Positions 35,968 to 44,737 of a stretch of 64,000 nucleotides of DNA are shown piece after piece. The stretch covers positions 31,322-95,321 of the forward strand of contig NZ_SRJD01000010.1 of assembly GCF_004684935.1 (NCBI RefSeq), read 5' to 3'. The notes under the pieces were generated by a model. That model did not search any database. It had not been told where the DNA came from and saw only the letters and a program-made list of their open reading frames with translations. Source of the stretch: Sporolactobacillus shoreae. Lineage in GTDB: Bacteria > Bacillota > Bacilli > Bacillales > Sporolactobacillaceae. Position 1 is the first letter of the stretch, and every line of letters begins with the position of its first letter. Position numbers and translations under genes: made by a program.

Positions 35968-36708
35968 TTATAAATCAAGTTTTTTATCAAGCAGCCAGGA
36001 AGACAGTAAGAGCAGAAGCAGGGCTGCAATCCAGCTGATTATGACAGCCGCGGAAAGAGCGAGCGGATCGTACCGGCCGTTGTATACACCCTGAAACCAT
36101 CCTGTTGAACTGAACAGGCTCCAGAGAATGCCCCAGAACACCCAGAACAGGATACCTGCCGGACGCCATGTACTTTGGCGAAGCACACCGAGGAACAAGC
36201 CCAATCCGGCAAGTAAAGGGAATGCCGCAAGGTCCAGCAGCATGGGCAGCCATCCGGACAGAATAAAGATTTGGAAATCATGAAGTGACAGGCTGCTGCT
36301 GATCAGTGTGGCGTAGGCACCGAACAGAATAATCAGCGTAAAGGCGATCAGTGCAAGGCACAGGCCTCTGACCATCATCGCCAGGAATTTTGCAGCAATC
36401 AGTCTCCACCTGGAATAGGGGAGAGCGAGCCACCAGCCGACCGTTCCATTTCCCCATTCACGCCGGATCTTGCCTATGGAAAAGCCGAAAACGACCCATG
36501 GAATACCCCAGCAGACACTCCAGATGTATTTCATCTCGATGTGATACGAGAGGCTGAAATAAGTGGTCAGAATCAGGGCAGCTGCAAGAAAGAAGATCGC
36601 GTAAATCATCCACCACTGCCTGCTCATTCTCGGCTTCCCGTTTTTTCTGACCCTTCTGGTTTCATGGCGGAGAAGCGCGTCGAATGATTGATTATTGATT
36701 CCCTGCAT
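35968..36708 (-). CDS. ABC-2 type membrane subunit
   Basis: 246-residue protein with six predicted membrane segments and no large external domain, like YtrC/YtrD and bacteriocin-immunity permeases. It follows the ATPase gene by 11 bp and starts at ATG with GGAGG. It probably forms the channel for that ATPase. The first 25 residues are basic and cytoplasmic. Confidence 0.8.
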   Translation of the reverse strand: MQGINNQSFDALLRHETRRVRKNGKPRMSRQWWMIYAIFFLAAALILTTYFSLSYHIEMKYIWSVCWGIPWVVFGFSIGKIRREWGNGTVGWWLALPYSRWRLIAAKFLAMMVRGLCLALIAFTLIILFGAYATLISSSLSLHDFQIFILSGWLPMLLDLAAFPLLAGLGLFLGVLRQSTWRPAGILFWVFWGILWSLFSSTGWFQGVYNGRYDPLALSAAVIISWIAALLLLLLSSWLLDKKLDL

Positions 36709-36719
36709 GTCTTTTCCTC

Positions 36720-37418
36720 CTAGTCGCCCATTTTCTTCGAAAGATCATAAATAGAGCCGTATTCTGTGCGCAGTTTTTCAGCGTTCCCTGTCAATTGGAC
36801 CGCCCCGTCTTTAAGAAAGACGACATCATCCATCAGACCCTCAACTTCGTATATTTCATGAGTGCTGATCAGAAGAGTCTGTTCTTTCTCGCTGATTGCA
36901 TCAATCAGAGCCTCGATGATCCGTTCGCGTGAGGATCCGTCAATTCCGGAAAAAGGTTCATCAAGAACAATCAGCGGGACACTCCGGGCAATACAAAGAA
37001 TCAGCATCAGACGCGCCTCCTGACCCTTTGACATGCCCTCAGTTTTTAAGTCAAGAGGAAGGTTCATCAGTTCGGCCAGCCGCAGAGCTTCGCTTTTTTC
37101 AAAGCCAGGTAAAATGTTTGAACCCCAGTCAAAGGTTTGCTCCGCTGTGTAATTGCCATACCAGCGCGCCCTGTCCGGCAAATAGGCAATTTGGCTGTTT
37201 GTGCGCCATCCGGGTTCTTCCCCAAGCACAGTGAGTCTTCCGCTATCCGGCCGCACAAGCCCGGTGATCATTCGGAAAAAAGTGGATTTGCCTGCACCAT
37301 TCCCACCAAGAATACCTGTGACGCTTCCCTTTTCGATTGTCAGTGAGAGATGATCAATGGCTTGTTTCCGCCCGTAACTTTTACTGATCTGTTCAGCGAT
37401 AATAATCGGTTCAGTCAT
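36720..37418 (-). CDS. ABC transporter ATPase, YtrB-like
   Basis: 232-residue ATPase with Walker A GGNGAGKST and Walker B LIVLDEPFSGID, followed by an STHEIYE H-loop. The expected LSGGQ signature is replaced by MSKGQEAR, as in YtrB-type ATPases. Its start overlaps the gntR stop by eight bases. Second gene of the operon. Confidence 0.87.
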   Translation of the reverse strand: MTEPIIIAEQISKSYGRKQAIDHLSLTIEKGSVTGILGGNGAGKSTFFRMITGLVRPDSGRLTVLGEEPGWRTNSQIAYLPDRARWYGNYTAEQTFDWGSNILPGFEKSEALRLAELMNLPLDLKTEGMSKGQEARLMLILCIARSVPLIVLDEPFSGIDGSSRERIIEALIDAISEKEQTLLISTHEIYEVEGLMDDVVFLKDGAVQLTGNAEKLRTEYGSIYDLSKKMGD

Positions 37419-37818
37419 TTTTTCGATGTCCTTTCTCTTGACTCAGTCGTGTCAGATAGGTGTGAATCTCGTTCAGATTAAAACCGAGACTGTGCATATT
37501 TTCAAGAAAATCCTGAGCATATTCCAAGGCAAAACGTTCTTTGAACTGTTTGATCTTCATCATAGAAGTCGTTGCAAACGTCCCTTGTCCGCGCCTTTTC
37601 TCCGTCAGTCCATCCCGCTCCAGTTCCTGATAAGCATGCATGACGGTGTTCGGGTTAATCTTCAGTTCGTGGGCCATTTCCCTGACGGAAGGAATTTTTT
37701 CTCCCAGTCCGATCGTCCCTCTGGCGATTAAACTTCGCATTTGCGTGAGGATCTGTTCGTATAGAGGCTGGCTGAAGTCAATCGAGAAGCTGAGTGAGCC
37801 AACCTGCCGTTCATCCAT
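37411..37818 (-). CDS. GntR-family regulator, YtrA type
   Basis: 135-residue protein with an N-terminal winged HTH (PLYEQILTQMRSLIARG, then INPNTVMHAYQELERDGL and a GQGTF wing) and only a short helical C-terminus, the layout of YtrA. Such proteins repress their own ABC operon and respond to cell-envelope stress. ATG 37818 follows GGAGGG at correct spacing; a TTG at 37842 is upstream of that site. It heads the six-gene operon and should bind the inverted repeat at 37856-37886. Confidence 0.88.
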   Translation of the reverse strand: MDERQVGSLSFSIDFSQPLYEQILTQMRSLIARGTIGLGEKIPSVREMAHELKINPNTVMHAYQELERDGLTEKRRGQGTFATTSMMKIKQFKERFALEYAQDFLENMHSLGFNLNEIHTYLTRLSQEKGHRKND

Positions 37819-37855
37819 TAAACAACCCTCCAATCGGGTCAATGTTCTTCGTGTT

Positions 37856-37891
37856 TCAAGCGTATTATATCATATGATACACTTGATGCAA
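37856..37891 (-). promoter_or_regulatory. gntR operon promoter overlapped by its operator
   Basis: On the minus strand TTGCAT (37886-37891) and TATAAT (37864-37869) are 16 bp apart. The inverted repeat TCAAGCGTAT / ATACACTTGA (37856-37865 and 37877-37886, one mismatch) spans this promoter, and TATCATATGATA lies at its centre. Bound regulator would block RNA polymerase. Confidence 0.68.
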
Positions 37892-37897
37892 GAGGGA

Positions 37898-38121
37898 TTG
37901 TTTCGCAAAGTGCAGAGGGATATATATTTTTAAGAGCATACAGTATGAGAGCGAATGAAGGCATTGAAGATTGGGGAAGGCTCTCAGTATCAGGAACCTG
38001 AAGAGCGTGCCAGTTATATCGATGAAAATGGTTTATTGATAAAACCTCATTTTTGTTGATACCCGATTGAGACATGAACCGGATCCGGCAATAGGAGGGC
38101 TCTTTTTTGCCCTCATTTTTT
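37898..38121 (+). ncRNA. Possible small transcription unit opposite gntR
   Basis: TTGTTT and TATATA (37898-37926) are 17 bp apart on the plus strand. A hairpin GAGGGC / GCCCTC with a run of T (38095-38121) follows about 165 nt after the predicted start site. Inside is a 34-codon frame at 37955-38059 (MKALKIGEGSQYQ...GLLIKPHFC) with a weak ribosome site. It may be a small RNA, a small peptide gene or a remnant. Confidence 0.35.
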
Positions 38122-38151
38122 CAATTTGATTCGCAAATTGGGAAAAATCTG

Positions 38152-38254
38152 AACCGCGGCTGGTAAACATGTGATTCCGGCTGGTAAATTGCAAAATCCG
38201 GCTGGTAAAATTTCGAATCCGGCTGGTAAATTACAAGATGTCGCTGGTAATCAG
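38152..38254 (+). repeat. Phased repeat array 4 (family A, GGCTGGTAAA core)
   Basis: Units begin at 38158, 38179, 38200, 38221 and 38242 (the last CGCTGGTAA), an exact 21-bp period. Same family and orientation as the array at 28346-28490, ten kilobases away. It lies just past the terminator of the PH-domain genes. Confidence 0.92.
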
Positions 38255-38277
38255 CTATTCATATCTCCACGGAACAC

Positions 38278-38322
38278 ACAAAAAAAGGACCTTTTCCACT
38301 CAAAAGGATGAAAAGGTCCTTC
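38278..38322 (-). terminator. Terminator of the PH-domain gene pair
   Basis: AAGGACCTTTT (38285-38295) pairs with AAAAGGTCCTT (38311-38321); on the minus strand seven T follow. Confidence 0.88.
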
Positions 38323-38325
38323 TTC

Positions 38326-39741
38326 TTATGCTCTGAACCATTGAAAAAGCTTTTCTGCGTCACTGCTCTCCAGTTGATCCGCGGTGTAACTCTGAGGATG
38401 GGAGGAGCGGATGGTCACGCTGCAGGAACTGAGACCGAGCCGCTGCTGGATGCGGGAGTTTTCACGGGTAAGGGTCTGTACGTGCCTTTTCAGGGTGATC
38501 ATGCTTGTTTTGGCAACAGCACGGCGGGCAAACACAATGCGATTTTCCTCCAGACGGAAACCTGACGAATGAAAGCAGAGAAAGGACCAGACGGCCGCGA
38601 TCGGTAGAGTGAGCCAGAGCCATTTTCCCCAGCTGAAAAACCATGAGAGGCCTGCAAAAACCACAGTCAGAAAGAGAAGTAGTTTGATCATGGAGTAGAA
38701 GTTCCCGCGCAGGGGCATGCGTCCGCAGCTGATTGATCCGGCAAACCGCGGAATAATCGTTTCAAGAAAAGGCTGAAGCTCCTTCTTTCGGATAATCGGA
38801 AAAACAAGGACTGAACCTTTTGCCCCCTTTTCACTGTCAACACTGCCGCTGCACTCCGCATAAACGGTGTACAGCCCGAACAGCTGCTGCAGGGGCTCCT
38901 CTTTGATGCGGATCGCCTGAACACGATCCGTTTTATAGGTTTCATCGGAGGTTTCAAGAATACCTTTATGGATCCGCCACTGATTTTCGGTAACGATAAG
39001 CCGGAAATTTCCCCAGCGGATGAAGGTGACGGCAATGGAAATCAGCCAGAGTACGACGACAGCGAATACGATTAGAGGAATGAGTGCCGAAAGCTGCAGC
39101 CGGCTCAAGTAACTGAATGAACTTCCTAAGGTGTTTCCCGGCACCAGGTGATCTAATTGCGACCAAACGGCTAAAAGGACACCGATGATGCCGATGCTGG
39201 AAGAAGTTACCGCTGCCGTCAGAAAATCACGAACAGACAGCCGGAATATTTTTTTCGGACTGTCTGGATTTACAACGATGTTTGTTTCAGCTGATGGCTG
39301 TTCATCATCTATGTGCCCGAGAAGCTGCTTGATCCGATTGGCTTCCTCGAGTTTTAGCACAGAAAGAACAATATCGCCTTTGTTTGCCGGGTCAGCCGTA
39401 TCCAGCTTCAGCTTCACAAGGCCAAACAGCCTGAGTACCACATTGGTCTGCACTTGCACCGACTGGATTCTTGGTATTCGGATATAGCGGTCGTTGCGGA
39501 CGAGGACACCTGACTGAAGATGAAACTGCCCATCTGTGATTTCATAGGTCAGCCGAAGCCATTTAAAATAGCCGAACACGACAATAATCAGCGGAATAGC
39601 CAGCATATATCCATACTGATCGGACAGATGGCGCAGTCCGGCAAAAAACCCGACGCCAAGGGGCAGGATCAGGTTGCGCAGAATGCTGATGCTTTCGGAA
39701 AAAACGGCAAAAAAGTGCAGATGCCTCTTTTCAGATCTCAT
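38326..39741 (-). CDS. ydbT: Membrane protein with bacterial PH domains, YdbT-like
   Basis: 471 residues with three copies of a bPH2 domain, recognisable by RNDRYIRIPRIQSVQVQTN (about residues 80-98), TYKTDRVQAIRIKEEPLQQLFG (about 270-290) and a weaker third copy near the C-terminus. Pairs of membrane segments separate the copies. It overlaps the upstream YdbS-like gene by 11 bp. The YdbS-YdbT pair is linked in B. subtilis to resistance to linear antimicrobial peptides; the mechanism is unclear. Confidence 0.85.
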   Translation of the reverse strand: MRSEKRHLHFFAVFSESISILRNLILPLGVGFFAGLRHLSDQYGYMLAIPLIIVVFGYFKWLRLTYEITDGQFHLQSGVLVRNDRYIRIPRIQSVQVQTNVVLRLFGLVKLKLDTADPANKGDIVLSVLKLEEANRIKQLLGHIDDEQPSAETNIVVNPDSPKKIFRLSVRDFLTAAVTSSSIGIIGVLLAVWSQLDHLVPGNTLGSSFSYLSRLQLSALIPLIVFAVVVLWLISIAVTFIRWGNFRLIVTENQWRIHKGILETSDETYKTDRVQAIRIKEEPLQQLFGLYTVYAECSGSVDSEKGAKGSVLVFPIIRKKELQPFLETIIPRFAGSISCGRMPLRGNFYSMIKLLLFLTVVFAGLSWFFSWGKWLWLTLPIAAVWSFLCFHSSGFRLEENRIVFARRAVAKTSMITLKRHVQTLTRENSRIQQRLGLSSCSVTIRSSHPQSYTADQLESSDAEKLFQWFRA

Positions 39742-40225
39742 GGGCGGTATTCTCCTTGATCAATTCGGAAATCTGATCGCGGAGCGCGGCGGCTTCATTC
39801 TCATTCAGCGCCGGAATGTGGCGCGTGTCGGCCGCTGTCGTGATAGAGACGGATGTCAGTCTGTGCTTGCGCAGCAGCGGCCCCTGCTCTGTCTCGACGT
39901 TCTGAACCCGCGATAGGGGAATCACGATCTGCTTAACCACAAAAACACCTTCCTGAATCAGAAGATCTTTCTGCCGTATCATGTAGTAAAATGTCCTGTA
40001 GCGAATCGGAGGAACGATGAAGATGGAGAGTATGAGATGGAGCAGAACAAGTGCGGCAAGAACCCCAGTCACCATATGGATAAACGCAGGCCAGTCAAAG
40101 AAAGCCGCGCAGATAAAAATGGTGGCAATAATCAGCCAGAAGATGAGGTTTGTCATAATTGAACGCTGCCGCCAGACGGCGACAACTTCGCGGTCGAGAT
40201 GCTTCTTTTCCAAAAGATCGCTCAT
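39731..40225 (-). CDS. ydbS: Membrane protein with one bacterial PH domain, YdbS-like
   Basis: 164 residues: two membrane segments (about residues 25-65) followed by one bPH2 domain with IVIPLSRVQNVETEQGPLLR. The start is ATG 40225 behind GGAAAAGG; a TTG seven codons upstream has no ribosome site. Its end overlaps the YdbT-like gene by 11 bp, so the two are translationally coupled. Confidence 0.83.
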   Translation of the reverse strand: MSDLLEKKHLDREVVAVWRQRSIMTNLIFWLIIATIFICAAFFDWPAFIHMVTGVLAALVLLHLILSIFIVPPIRYRTFYYMIRQKDLLIQEGVFVVKQIVIPLSRVQNVETEQGPLLRKHRLTSVSITTAADTRHIPALNENEAAALRDQISELIKENTAHEI

Positions 40226-40338
40226 TCCTTTTCCAGATAGTAACAAAATTATAACATGCTTTGCGGCACGGGAAAATGGGATGATGAAACGTTAAAGCGT
40301 CTGGGCCGAAATGAGTTCTTGAATCAGAGCGGTCATGA

Positions 40339-40369
40339 AACTGAAAAAAGATGCCTCAAGGGCATCTTT
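40339..40369 (-). terminator. Terminator of the MFS gene
   Basis: AAAGATGCC (40347-40355) pairs with GGCATCTTT (40361-40369); on the minus strand six T follow. It overlaps nothing and lies directly after the MFS stop. Confidence 0.85.
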
Positions 40370-40372
40370 GGA

Positions 40373-41614
40373 TTATTGTTTAAAACGTACATTTCGTAAG
40401 GGGAGGAAAGGCCTGAATTTGATCCGATGAGTGGGTCTCAGCCGTTTTCCGCTTCTGACGCGATTGATGACCAGTAGAAGTACCAGGTAACACGTCGCAA
40501 TGCCGACGATGTACCAGAGCGTGGCTGCCATGCCCGCACGGTCGATAGAGAAACCGGTGAAGGCCGGGAATATGGCCATGCCCAGTCCGGCAAGGCCGGA
40601 GATGATCGGCGTCACGAGGTGGGCACTGTTCGGTATGGAATAATTGGCATAGACCAGGGTAATCGAATAGATACCCGACATCATCAGGCCAAGTGTGGCG
40701 ACAAAGAAGTAGCCGACCAGCGCGTTTTTTAGAATGATGAACAGGACAAGGGACAGAATCGCGCCGCAGATATTGATCAACAGATATCTGCTATATGTGA
40801 CCTTGCGGATGATTACGCCTGTCAGCGCGCGGCCGATCACCATGGCGGCCCAGAAAATACCGACACTGATCGAAGCGTAGTAAGCCACAACATTCAGATA
40901 GTTTATGAAAATTGATGACATAAAATTGTTCAGGCTTCCCTCGAGTCCGCCATATAAAAAGATGACTAGCGCAAACAGAGCGAGGACGATCCATTTGCGG
41001 CCGGCCGACAGCGGTTTTTGATCGGCTGCTCCGGATGCGTCCATAGGCGCGGAAGTCTGATCCGCCTTTTTTGAAAAAGAAATCCGCGTCGACAGATAGG
41101 CCAGAACGACGGCGAGAATGGCCGTGATAGTAAAAAGAAAGCGCCAGATATTAAATGCGATAAAAAAGCTGGACAAAATCGGCATCGTAAACGCGCCTAG
41201 ACCAAATGATACCTCAAGATAACTCATGGCGACCGCCTGTCTGCCGAGAAATACTTCAAGAAACTTAGTCGCGACGACAATGCCAATTGATGCGGAGCCG
41301 ACGCTGTTCAGAAAATAAAACGCCATGACTATTGGAAGCGGCGGGAGCATCAGAATGTTGAATTGGGCGACAGCGATGACCGATGCGGCGAAAGCCAGCA
41401 GCGGCTTGGGCGGGAAATGGCTGTTCAGCCATGACGTGATCAATACGCCCAGGAGGAAGCCCATCGCCCCGATGAAAATCAGCTGACCGCCGATAGTGTA
41501 GGAAACACGGTAATAATGCAGCAGTTGCGGCATGACCGAACCTATAGAAATGGCGGTCAATCCTGTCAGAAAATAGAGTGCACAGGAAATAAAAGTAAAC
41601 TGGCGCGTGATCAG
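40373..41614 (-). CDS. Major facilitator superfamily transporter with non-standard start
   Basis: Twelve-segment MFS transporter of the FucP-like sugar-porter shape; substrate unknown. A TTG at 41560 gives 395 residues but cuts into the first membrane helix. In the same frame, upstream codons read LITRQFTFISCALYFLTG, a perfect start of helix 1. No ATG, GTG or TTG exists between there and the stop near 41693. GAGAGGAGG lies directly before CTG (41614) and ATC (41611), so initiation at one of these is likely. I therefore extend the gene to 41614. A base error in the sequence is the alternative. Confidence 0.75.
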   Translation of the reverse strand: MITRQFTFISCALYFLTGLTAISIGSVMPQLLHYYRVSYTIGGQLIFIGAMGFLLGVLITSWLNSHFPPKPLLAFAASVIAVAQFNILMLPPLPIVMAFYFLNSVGSASIGIVVATKFLEVFLGRQAVAMSYLEVSFGLGAFTMPILSSFFIAFNIWRFLFTITAILAVVLAYLSTRISFSKKADQTSAPMDASGAADQKPLSAGRKWIVLALFALVIFLYGGLEGSLNNFMSSIFINYLNVVAYYASISVGIFWAAMVIGRALTGVIIRKVTYSRYLLINICGAILSLVLFIILKNALVGYFFVATLGLMMSGIYSITLVYANYSIPNSAHLVTPIISGLAGLGMAIFPAFTGFSIDRAGMAATLWYIVGIATCYLVLLLVINRVRSGKRLRPTHRIKFRPFLPLRNVRFKQ

Positions 41615-41892
41615 CGCCTCCTCTCGAAAAGATCCACAGAAAAAGAAAGAAGAAGCGCCGATGTACAGCGTGCGCGCGCCCCTTCGCGGTCAACTCAGAA
41701 CATTGTAACAGGAATGTGCGGCTGATGAAAGAGGTCTGCTGTCCTTTTTTCTTTTTAATCTCAAGGGCCGTCTTCTGGGGATATAGCAGTTTCCGAAACC
41801 GATTGTTATAATTACAGAAGGATAAAAAATATGAGCGACGGTCCGGAGCCGTACGACAGACTTCCGGACAGCCTGCTAGGAGGATTCATTTT

Positions 41893-43161
41893 ATGGGACA
41901 GCCGATCGCATTTCATAAAGCCGATCAGTTAAAAGCGAAGCCCGATCCGGATCATCTCGGTTTTGGCCAATTTTTTACAGATTACATGTTTGAAATGGAC
42001 TATGCAGCAGACAGGGGCTGGTACGATGCGCGGATTGTCCCTTACAGCCCGATCACGCTGGATCCTGCGGCGACCATTTTTCATTACGGTCAGGAAGTGT
42101 TTGAAGGGCTCAAAGCCTATAAGGCGGAAGATGGGCGTATTCTTCTGTTCCGCCCGGACAAAAACATGAAAAGAATGAACCGCTCCTGCGCGCGGCTGAA
42201 TATCCCCGCGATCGACGAATCGTTTGTCATTAAAGCGATCAAGAAGCTGGTGGCGGTTGAAAAAGAATGGATTCCGGTACAACCGGGCCAGTCTTTGTAT
42301 ATCCGGCCATTCATCATCGGCACCGAACCGTTTCTCGGTGTCCATCCGTCAGGCACTTACAAGCTGATTATCATTCTGTCTCCTGTAGGCTCCTACTTCG
42401 GGAAATCGGTCAAACCTGTCAAAATCTATGTGGAAGACGAGTTTGTTCGCGCGGTGAGAGGCGGTGTCGGTTTCGCCAAGACAAGCGGAAACTACGCGGC
42501 TAGCCTCAAAGCTCAGTCAAAAGCAGAGGAACTCGGTTTTGATCAGGTGCTTTGGCTGGACGGCGTGGAACACAAGTATATTGAAGAAGTCGGAAGCATG
42601 AATATCTTTTTCAAAGTGGACGGAGAAGTCTGGACACCGGCGCTGAACGGCAGCATCCTTCCGGGTGTGACGCGCGACTCGGTGATCGAACTGCTGAAGG
42701 GATGGGGCGTTCCGGTCAAGGAAAAGAAAATCTCCGTCAAAAAGCTGTTCAGAAAAGCGGAGAAACAAAAGCTCGAAGAAGTGTTCGGCACTGGAACGGC
42801 TGCTGTTATTTCACCGGTCGGATTCCTGAAGTGGGAAGACCGGGTTGTCAAAGTCGCCAATGGCGAAATTGGACCACTGTCCCAAAAGCTTTATGAAACC
42901 CTGACCGGTCTTCAAACCGGCCAGGTGGAGGACAAACTGGGCTGGACCCAGGAAGTGAAGGCGGGCAAGGTATCTTCTGCAGAGCCTGCCTCAGAATCAG
43001 CTATCGAACCGGAAGAACTCGAGGCATCGGTTGAAGAACCAGTTGTAAATTCTGCAGAGCCTTCTTCTGAAATATCGGCTGCGGGGCTTGCCTCAGAACC
43101 TGTTGACGCAGCACTGGAATCTCAGGAAGAGGGATCCTCGAAAAAGCCGGTCACGGAGTAA
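41893..43161 (+). CDS. ilvE: Branched-chain amino acid aminotransferase with acidic tail
   Basis: Class IV PLP aminotransferase, the last step of valine, leucine and isoleucine synthesis. The PLP lysine is in [16 protein letters not shown], followed by [20 protein letters not shown] and [15 protein letters not shown], all close to B. subtilis YwaA/IlvK. The catalytic part ends near residue 355. An extra tail of about 65 residues, rich in Glu, Ser, Ala and Pro with a loose repeat ([19 protein letters not shown]), has no counterpart in the family as I know it. AGGAGG precedes the ATG. Confidence 0.92.
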   Translation: MGQPIAFHKADQLKAKPDPDHLGFGQFFTDYMFEMDYAADRGWYDARIVPYSPITLDPAATIFHYGQEVFEGLKAYKAEDGRILLFRPDKNMKRMNRSCARLNIPAIDESFVIKAIKKLVAVEKEWIPVQPGQSLYIRPFIIGTEPFLGVHPSGTYKLIIILSPVGSYFGKSVKPVKIYVEDEFVRAVRGGVGFAKTSGNYAASLKAQSKAEELGFDQVLWLDGVEHKYIEEVGSMNIFFKVDGEVWTPALNGSILPGVTRDSVIELLKGWGVPVKEKKISVKKLFRKAEKQKLEEVFGTGTAAVISPVGFLKWEDRVVKVANGEIGPLSQKLYETLTGLQTGQVEDKLGWTQEVKAGKVSSAEPASESAIEPEELEASVEEPVVNSAEPSSEISAAGLASEPVDAALESQEEGSSKKPVTE

Positions 43162-43177
43162 GCCTGGTTTCTAAAAG

Positions 43178-43214
43178 CCTTTGTGCGCATAAATGTGTGC
43201 GCAGAGGTTTTTTA
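43178..43214 (+). terminator. Terminator of ilvE
   Basis: CCTTTGTGCGCA pairs with TGTGCGCAGAGG (with G-U pairs), followed by TTTTTTATTTT. Confidence 0.75.
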
Positions 43215-43244
43215 TTTTATACAAAGGCTTTGTTAAACTTGTCT

Positions 43245-43302
43245 GTTGTTTTTCGCTTCAGGCGTTTTGCCTTCCGCTCCTCAAAGGAGGGGGAAAATCA
43301 AC
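43245..43302 (+). repeat. Short degenerate Bacillaceae intergenic repeat
   Basis: GTTGTTTTTCGCTTCAGGCG at the left end and CCGCTCC, then GGGGAAAATCAAC at the right resemble both ends of the same element as at 14438-14537, with the middle deleted. Confidence 0.5.
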
Positions 43303-43449
43303 ATTGAATTTAAACATAGCCTATATAAATTGAATGTATATAGATAAAAAGTTGTCGGTATCGAGTATCAGAAGAACTTAGGCTCTGCCTGTGCGCAGCC
43401 AAGTTTTCCAATAATGGAAGCAAGCAGAGGGATTGGGAGGATGAACAGC

Positions 43450-44610
43450 ATGGAAAACAGAGTAAACGGAAGCGTCCGTTCGATACAGATCAGCGGCATC
43501 CGCCGCTTTTTCAATAAAGTGAAGGATTATCCGGGGGCGGTCTCGCTAACGATTGGGCAGCCGGATTTCCCGACACCCCAGCACGTCAAGAATGCCGGCA
43601 AGGCGGCGATCGACCACAACCATACGGCCTACACAGCCAACGCGGGGCTGCTCGAGTTGCGGCAGGCGATCGCCGATTATGTCGCTGAAAAATATGATCT
43701 CCATTATGATCCGGAGACTGAAATCATTACAACAGTCGGCGCAAGCGAAGCGATTGACCTCACATTCCGGACAATTCTTGAGCCGGGCGATGAAGTCATC
43801 CTCCCTGGGCCAGCTTATCCGGGCTATGCCGCGCCGATCACTCTGGCCGGTGGTGTTCCAGTGTATGTGGACACGCGGGATACCGATTTTAAAATGACGG
43901 CTCCGCAGATTGCGGAGCATCTGACGGAACGGACGAAAGCGGTCGTGATCCCTTATCCATCCAATCCGACCGGTTGCGTGCTGACGAAGAATGAGGTAGA
44001 GGCGATCGCCAGCTTGCTAAGAGACAAGTCTGTTTTTGCCGTTTCTGACGAGATATACAGTGAACTGACTTACGGGCAGAAACATGTCTCAATCGCCGCC
44101 TGCCCAGGCATGAAGGACAAAACTCTGGTTATTAACGGCCTATCCAAATCGCATGCGATGACCGGGTGGCGGATGGGGTACGTCCTCGCCGACCGGCCGA
44201 TCGCGGATCAGTTGATCAAAATCCATCAGTACGGCATTTCCTGCATCACGAGCATCACCCAGTATGCAGCGATCGAAGCGCTGACCACCGGAAAAAATGA
44301 CGCGGAGCCAATGCGTCAAGAGTATAAGAAACGTCTCGATTATGTGATTGACCGACTGGAAAACATGGGGATTGACGTTGTCCGCCCATCCGGCGCGTTC
44401 TACGTATTTCCATCAATTAAAAAGTTCGGACTGACATCCGAAGAATTCGCTTTGAAACTGCTCGATCAGGAGCGGCTCGCCGCGGTTCCGGGCAGCGCCT
44501 TTTCTTCGTATGGTGAGGGCTATCTGCGCTTGTCCTACGCGTATTCCATGGATGTGCTTAAAGAAGGGCTGGATCGTCTGGAGCGGTTTGTCAGAAGTTT
44601 AGACGCCTGA
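43450..44610 (+). CDS. patA: Class I aminotransferase, PatA-like
   Basis: Fold-type I PLP enzyme; B. subtilis PatA is the N-acetyl-LL-diaminopimelate aminotransferase of lysine and cell wall synthesis. SLTIGQPDFPTP, PYPSNPTG, SDEIYSELTY and the PLP lysine in GLSKSHAMTGWRMGY agree with PatA along the whole length. ATG 43450 is nine bases after GGGAGG; ATG 43441 overlaps that site. 386 residues. A lysine transport gene under a lysine riboswitch lies 4.9 kb downstream. Confidence 0.87.
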   Translation: MENRVNGSVRSIQISGIRRFFNKVKDYPGAVSLTIGQPDFPTPQHVKNAGKAAIDHNHTAYTANAGLLELRQAIADYVAEKYDLHYDPETEIITTVGASEAIDLTFRTILEPGDEVILPGPAYPGYAAPITLAGGVPVYVDTRDTDFKMTAPQIAEHLTERTKAVVIPYPSNPTGCVLTKNEVEAIASLLRDKSVFAVSDEIYSELTYGQKHVSIAACPGMKDKTLVINGLSKSHAMTGWRMGYVLADRPIADQLIKIHQYGISCITSITQYAAIEALTTGKNDAEPMRQEYKKRLDYVIDRLENMGIDVVRPSGAFYVFPSIKKFGLTSEEFALKLLDQERLAAVPGSAFSSYGEGYLRLSYAYSMDVLKEGLDRLERFVRSLDA

Positions 44611-44677
44611 GCGGAACGAGATGCTGGCGTTTTGAAATGGGTAGGGCATACATTCGAAAGGATTAATAGATAACATA

Positions 44678-44720
44678 AAGCCGGATGTTTTACCAAATGA
44701 GTAAAACATCCGGCTTCTTC
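44678..44720 (+). terminator. Terminator of patA
   Basis: A 16-bp perfect inverted repeat, AAGCCGGATGTTTTAC with its complement (44701-44716), lies 67 bases after the stop; the T-run is weak (CTTC). Confidence 0.75.
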
Positions 44721-44737
44721 ATTGTCCCCAAAAAATG

